Assembly (NCBI GenBank): GCA_026419785.1
Contig: JAODTK010005749.1
Span: forward strand, 1-64,000
DNA length: 64,000 nt
Reading direction: 5' to 3'
Origin: Sclerodactyla briareus
Lineage: Eukaryota > Echinodermata > Holothuroidea > Dendrochirotida > Sclerodactylidae
Shown piece after piece: positions 57,859 to 64,000 of the stretch. How positions within the stretch are numbered: position 1 is the first letter of the stretch; the number at the start of each line of letters is the position of its first letter. The translations under genes and the position numbers were made by a program. The notes beneath the pieces were generated by a model. The model searched no databases, was not told the DNA's origin, and worked only from the letters and a program-made list of their open reading frames with translations.

Positions 57859-60342
57859 GGGCGTCCCCCCCAATAATTGGTTGGGAGGGCACAATTCATT
57901 TTGTCCCCGCCCGGCCCCGGGCCGCCGATTTTGAGCCTGCATGCTATTTTGCTGGCACTGTTTCCGACATATCCAGGCACAAACAGTGTTAACACAAATG
58001 CATAATGACCTAATTATCAAGTTGAGTAATTCTGCTGCTCAACTTGTCGAAATTTTGCGCGCGTAGAACGCGCCGGGTATTTCGTGTTCCGGTTATTTCA
58101 GAACAAAAGATGTGCCTTGTGCGACATATATGCTCCTTAACAAAACAAAAAAATCCAGAATTTACCTCCGGGCTTTTCTTAATTATCAATGAAGAGGGTT
58201 GCCCTTCAATCCTTAAACAGGAATGTTAGCATTTTGGTTCGGACTGTGCTAGGTCTGGTACAGAATCGTAGTTGCAAATTCAATTAACACTGAAACCTCC
58301 TCCGCATAACCTTTTGGCAATTACAATCCAGGATGAGAGCCGAAATGAACTATGTCAACCGGGGGCACCATATAGAGTCAGTCTCCAAGTACAAAAATGG
58401 TCTTCCATCAGCTAGGCGTACACAACTAAAAATTTATTCAGTCTACCAGCCTTCAGATCAATTCCAAAGGAGTTTCACACACTTGGGGGCGTTCATTTTG
58501 CTGTTTTAGGACAATATTTTTCGCAAAATTTTCTTAACTCAGCGCCATTGAAGGGTTCGCTTATAGATTGTGGCCCTAGATAGGCCTAAATAACTCTCGT
58601 GATGATGCAGACCTTACTTCTCTAGCTCATTTCCCATTACAACATTTGGCGACGAACTAATTATCCAAATAGATTTTCCATGTACATAGAGTCGAAGTTT
58701 TGCTGTTTTGGACTATATTTTCGACAAATTTTCTACGCTAACGCTACGCGCTATGGTTGACGTTCCCCTAATGGATGGTTCGTCGTCCATACTAAGTCTT
58801 GCGGTATCACGGCAGCAGGCTTCTTTCTTCTGCCCGCCTCATAAACTCACGAATATGCGCAACTATAACAGACAGTGGTACATACAATGCAACCGGAAAC
58901 AGGGCATCCCCCCCCCCCCCCTCTCCTCTCACAATTGTTGGTGCACAATCCGACAGGATACAATGGAAATACACAGAGAATGGGGAATCTGGGGCAGAGA
59001 AATGTCAAAGTAAAAAAATAACTACCAGGACATTTCTGCGAGTGTCCGATTGTTTTACGTGTCCGGAAGAGGCCGGAAGATCTTCGGCGCTTCCACGCAC
59101 ACGACTAATAAGAGTGTGCCAATGTAATTTTAAACATTCTGGCCCAAAGCTGAGTCGGCGAAATCGAGGTCCGGCAAAATGTCAGATTTTCCCCGATTGC
59201 ACAATCTGCTGTGATCTAAAATAACCCACGTTTTGGAGCATGGTACATGTCATACCCGAAACGCTCGGGAAAGGTCCTTCATCTGGGAAGCTTGCACAGC
59301 CAAACAATTCATTGTACGCTCTGTCGCGCCTACCGATGAGGCCTCCGCTTAGACCGTATTCTTGTACCCCCTGTCAAATCCCCCCCCCCCATGTGACTTG
59401 GGCTCATTTTGAATTTTTGGTAGCTTTTCACCCCCCTCCTCGTCAGACCCTAGCTACGTCCTTCATTCAGCCACCTGTCTGACCCCCATTGGAAGTGTCC
59501 CCCTCCCATGTGCCCGTGGGTCGGCAAAGAAGAATTAAAATGGGGGTCGTAATTTTTTAGTAAAACATTCAGGTCTATCTAATTAGGTCAGAGAGGGGTC
59601 CAAGTGTGAGTCGTTGGTCAATTTGGGACTCCTGCAAAATATCGCGCTTCGCGCGAACGTAAGTGGCTGTTGCTATTGCCCATTCCACTGCTTCTTTCAT
59701 TCCCCCATGCTTTTTGTTTTATCACATCTTCAGAATGTCAGCAGCACACCCAACGCAAAACCTGAAATTATCACTGAGGCGATAAGTTTTTGAAGAACCT
59801 TTCCTGAAAAAAATTGTTATCAACTTTAGGAATGCTGCTTAACGTCCCATAAGGCACGGGACGTGCCGTTTCCTGCAATCTAGGGGGTCTGTCAACGAAA
59901 AATTTTCTTCTACGCTAACGCGCCAACCTGTGGTTGCGCTTCGCTTATAAAGATTTCGTCTTGGCCGTCCCCCCCGGTGCCCCAATCGCCAACACAAATA
60001 GCCGTCCTCGTACGCACCTAGGAAGATTCACACGTGCGGAAACAGCTTTGTAGAGAAACATGAGTGTCCCTTCATGAAACACTAAGGGGGTTGCCGTGTA
60101 CCTGTACACTTGAACCATGTGGGGTTCTCCGCTTATTTTACGACATACGAACAGTTTGAACATAGGGAACCCGTTTATATAATTATGATATGCCTGATCA
60201 ACTATTGTGCTCTGCATTGTTACGCTGCCTCTGCACTCGTACGCGTTGGTGAATGCCGCCATATTCGCCTTCCGCCCTCTATCAATCGTTTATGCCATCA
60301 CATACCCTCAAAGATTACTGATTTGGGACATTTTTCGTTTTG
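57859..60342. other. Spacer DNA with short repeats and C runs
   Basis: Includes poly-C runs at 58908-58921 and 59380-59390, the direct repeat near 58493 and 58696, and a related ATTTTCTTCTACGCTAACGC stretch near 59903. Open stretches near 58799-59224 have no known motif. Confidence 0.4.
58493..58745 (+). repeat. Direct repeat TTTTGCTGTTTT..TTTTC, ~203-bp offset
   Basis: TTTTGCTGTTTTAGGACAAT near 58495 and TTTTGCTGTTTTGGACTATA near 58698, both followed by TTTTCG.(C/A)AAATTTTCT(TA). The second copy runs into TACGCTAACGCTACGCGC, which recurs near 59908. Confidence 0.6.
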
Positions 60343-60477
60343 GGTTTTTTTTTTTTTTTCCACTTGTGCCTTCCCTCCCCCCCCTTTTGGGGGGGTTTTT
60401 TTTTTCCCCCTTTTTTTTTTTTTTTTTCCCCCCTCCTTCTTTGGATGTTTTTTATTTTTTGGGGCTTTTTTTTTCTC
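60343..60477 (+). repeat. Pyrimidine homopolymer tract
   Basis: Alternating runs of T (up to about 20) and C with one G run. Possibly true low-complexity DNA, possibly an assembly artefact. Frames read through it are phenylalanine/proline strings and are not genes. Confidence 0.85.
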
Positions 60478-63400
60478 GTGGGAATTCGTTGGTTCCGCAT
60501 CTGACCCACTTAACCAATGAGTTCTGTATTACTGTATCCCATAGATTGACACTCAGGCAGATTCAGTCAGAGAACGACATATTCTTCGTCTGGATAGGGA
60601 CGTCTCTTGGACTTTCCCCATAGTTTATTGTTTGGCGTTATTATGCACTACTATAGCTGGCCATACGCCCAGGACTGCCAGTTTAGCTGCCCGGCGTACG
60701 TTCAAAGTGATTTGATACCTGCCAAAGTCCATAATTATACGAGTTCATGGAAACAAACCCCGAACGGCGGTGTTACTCTCTGACCCCGGAAAATTATAAC
60801 TGACCGGGCCGGATTAATGACATTGGCGAGAAAAACTACGACAAAAGACCGGAATTTAAAATACTGATAGGCCTATGTCAGTTTTGGATCATTCCAGCCG
60901 GTGAGAAAACTCTGTTTATTCATCAGATCGGACCTGGAAATCAGGCGGAATGAATGACCTGTGACACCGGAATCGAATTCGGGGCAAATTCTTAACTGCC
61001 TACTACTGCCTCTGCCCTGAACTGCCTCATTATACTCTGACTACTGTATTCTCTCATTTCGTTGTTGTACATACATACCCGGGCCAGGCCTTCGTGATTG
61101 GCGCCTTCTAAGCTCCACGTCTCCGTTACTGGTCTGCCCTTTACGGCATGATAATTCATGGCGAGGGTTCTTACTCGTTGTACCTGTAACGGAGAACAAT
61201 AAGTATGATCGCTATTGCATTCCATATTCCTTTGGTCTCTTTTTGCCGAGGAATCTAGTATGGAATCTATGTCTTACGAGAAAGTGTGCGGTCGTCAACG
61301 TGAAAGGATAGTTCCAGACAAAAAAAAAACAAAAGTAGTACATCACCGTATAGGAGCGGATCACTGACTTTTTTCTTTTTTTCCTGCTTTCAGCCTCTTA
61401 TTTTCTGAACTATTACTGAAGTTATACTGTCATTTTTTCTTTTCTGACCTCACCCTTTTTAATACGACACTCTGCTTACAAATGATATGATGGAGCATTA
61501 ATATATACCGACAGTAAGGTGTACTTTTCCAAGGCTTCCGAGCGTACTTGTAGCTAACATCTATCTGTTATGAGTACTATCGATAGTTCCAAAAAACACG
61601 TACAGTGAACATGGGAGGGGGGGGGGGGGGGGGCGATTCTACTCAACGAAAACGTGAATGGGCCGTGAGAATGACCTTGTGTTTTCGGAATCCGCGACAT
61701 CCTCTGTTGTTTTCACAAGTTCATTAATTGCTGACGTATTAACCTGGTATCATAGTGCATATTCCTGCATTGTTGTGCAATGTCGACCCAAGATACGTTG
61801 AAGAGGCACGCAAAGGCCCATCCGAGATTTATCTTCGCTGAAATAAAACGGATTCAATGAAGTCTCATTACTTGTACCGTCTCTGATCGAACTGAATAAG
61901 ATAGCAAAAAACACGCAGGAATCAAGGTTCTCTCACGGACGTGTGTGGTTTACACTGTTTTGTTTTGTGAATCTGCATTTGATTCAGCTTACTGTATGTA
62001 CCGACTTATTCCATCAATTACATGAATAATTCTTCATGAAAGCTCAACATCGATAACATGTTCCCACAGCTATAGAGGTGTCGTGCAAAATGACTTCTTT
62101 CTTCAAAAAATAACAAGGCAAAATGCACTTCATCTAGTACAGACGTTCTGAACACGTCGGGTGAAGCACCCACGTATTTTCAGCTTGTAATAGGCGGGGG
62201 GGGGGGGGGGGTATAGGCGAGGGAGAATATATGCTTCACCACCAGACCCCCCCGCAACAAAGGCGGGACACGGCAAAGTCGATCGAAAGCCCAATTACGG
62301 AGTAATCAACTATCCAGACCTTCCGGGTCATCGAACCCGTCTCGTTGAAGTTACAACCTCACTCCACCCTCCACATCAGTTCTCCCCTAACGTCTGATGT
62401 TAAATTCACTAAAACCAATCAGCCAATGAGTGCGCGCGAAGATTATGATGAGATACAATACACTATTAAACTAGGATTAACCGAAGCTCGATATAATTTG
62501 TCAGCCATCCAGTTTTGCCAGTGGGGGCGAACCGGGGGCATTCGGGGGGCCGCCCCATTAAAAATGAGGGGATGCATGATCACCCCCCCCCCCAATATTA
62601 CCAGCCGCTAAAACGTCGTCTTCCCATTTTTCATGCTACTTGTCGATCTGTCCGATCACACGTATACTACAATATATAATGTACAATTTTCCGAAAATCC
62701 GGGGGATCCCTGGCCGCCGTCCCTTACTATAGGCGACTTTGTTCCCCCCAACCGCTTCTTCACTACCCGTGAAAAGTGAAAGCCGTGAAACTTAAAATTA
62801 ATGGATGACTATGACTGACCATTTGGTATTTTGGACTTTTGGGTATTCCACATTGGGAAATCTTATATCCCTGTTGTTTTCCTGAAGAGTTTCAGTCGAA
62901 AGAGTTTCAGTGGTGGTCTGGGTAAGGGTGGGGTGAGTATTATGGGGAGCATGGCGAGGATTAAGGGCGTAGGTTGCGGACATTGGAACCAGAGCATTGA
63001 GAAATCGCTGGATTCTCGCTCCATAAAACACTCGGGAGGTGCCTTGTCTGGTCGTCTTGGGGGTTTAAACACCCCCCCCCCCCCCCAAAAAAAAAAGCTC
63101 CGCGCCAACTGGTGATGACGATCCACGTAGATAGTCCCCACATATTTGCCAAAAAATAGATCATTTTAGAGAGTGGAGTGAGAACTTTGTCAAATGGTCA
63201 TAAAATCTGCACCCAGGGGAAGTGCAAGTAAAAATATCCCCACGTGTTCAGACCATCACTTAAATACATATCTAATTTTCTCACATGTGTGTGTTCGTGC
63301 CTACATAAATGAAGCACAGCAGACCGAATTTGGCATGCGTACGTAGCGCGCAAAGGTTTTTTTTTTTTTTTTTCCCAAGATTCCTCACTCGCAATGGTTG

Positions 63401-64000
63401 AATTGTGACCTTTCAAAGCGTTTCGGGTACAACATAGTCAGAACAACTGGGGGAGGCCGTAAGTCTTTTTTTACTCGGACAACAAACGGCTAGTATTCCG
63501 CAACGTGAAAAATGAGTTCGAAATTAACAGCGCAACTGCCACACGATTGTCGCGCCGAGTCGGCCGAGCCGTGGCAACTGGTAATTATTTTTCGTGGAAT
63601 ATAATACAATGAAATTACCAGAATACCACAAACGCCCACTAGGCTGTGGCTTGCGCGGTAGCAGACGCAACCCCCCTCCCACGTGGGAGGCAGAGAGATT
63701 TTCCGCCAATGTCATCTATTTATATTGCGGGGGCTTTCGATTGGCAGAAATGGCGCGCCCTGGAACAATCCCCCCACCGTTTCTCGTTCCCGGTTAAAAA
63801 TTTACATAATCGGTTAACGAGCGTTTTTACATGAATCATTTTTTTTACAACTATCCGGTTCAGGAGTTTTTTACGTTATAGGTCAATTCCTTCTACATTA
63901 TAGAGTAATGTTTATGGGTATTTTTTACATTCTCTGGCATGTTTACATATCGGCCAATTTTCTTTTATCAGTTGTAACCCCGCCCTGATCTACGAGTAAG
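60478..64000. other. Spacer DNA without recognised gene
   Basis: Contains poly-G runs at 61617-61633 and 62196-62211, poly-C at 62583-62593 and 63072-63086 (followed by ten A), and a T run near 63357-63374. No exon, RNA gene or mobile element was recognised up to the window end. Confidence 0.4.

Noticed and set aside
57509-57995. Proline-rich 113-127-codon minus-strand frames
   Set aside because: They are translations of the poly-G tract at 57770-57858.
60110-60623. 136-138-codon plus-strand frames rich in phenylalanine and proline
   Set aside because: Most of the frame is the T/C homopolymer tract; no start context or motif.
62831-63141. Overlapping 92-94-codon frames on both strands
   Set aside because: Their ends are translations of the C15A10 run, and the remainder has no known motif.

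Overview
The window looks like non-coding-rich chromosomal DNA from a metazoan, most likely a marine invertebrate. An echinoderm-like deuterostome is my best guess. The basis is spliced exons with GT..AG borders, L2/CR1-type and RTE-like LINE remnants, a DIRS-order tyrosine-recombinase retrotransposon, many different tandem arrays, and AGGCCTA-rich AT-biased spacer DNA. There is no prokaryotic gene layout, no operon, no rRNA gene and no CRISPR array. Nearly every coding trace is broken by single-base indels, and repeat copies differ mainly by one-base gaps. This fits decayed elements, an unpolished long-read assembly, or both.

Left part (1-21.4 kb): a minus-strand host gene for a kelch-repeat protein, closest by pattern to the KLHDC1/KLHDC2 type. 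I support exons at 21356-21245, 20390-20287, 14332-14260 (weaker), 11451-11371 and 1344-1288. They have splice-site consensus and compatible phases (1-0, 0-2, 2-0, 0-0, 0-0). The introns hold a ~6.8 kb DIRS-like element (about 2256-9025), a 42-bp array (9861-11226), a 694-bp duplication (14461-15842), a 78-bp satellite (16335-19403), a 41-bp array (19778-19972) and a 47-50-bp array (20851-21293). The last array runs into the exon at 21245-21356 and includes its splice donor. The 5' exon and the 3' end are not identified.

Next (21.9-26.0 kb) is a 36-bp satellite interrupted by five copies of a ~170-bp element with imperfect terminal inverted repeats. Their starts are alternately ~900 and ~714 bp apart, giving a higher-order period of about 1.61 kb. 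This is the most unusual structure in the window.

Right part (26-64 kb): spacer DNA with mobile-element remnants. These are a LINE RT fragment (29170-29900), a TTAA-flanked inverted-repeat DNA element (33745-35115), two LINE 3' ends lying tail to tail (35290-35745 plus, 35860-37200 minus), a possible tRNA-derived SINE head (40978-41100), an L2-like LINE joined across an internal deletion (43970-45093), and the 5' two-thirds of a two-ORF LINE (46000-49385). From 49.4 kb to the end I recognise no gene. That part holds microsatellites, long poly-G/poly-C runs, GC palindromes and small repeats.
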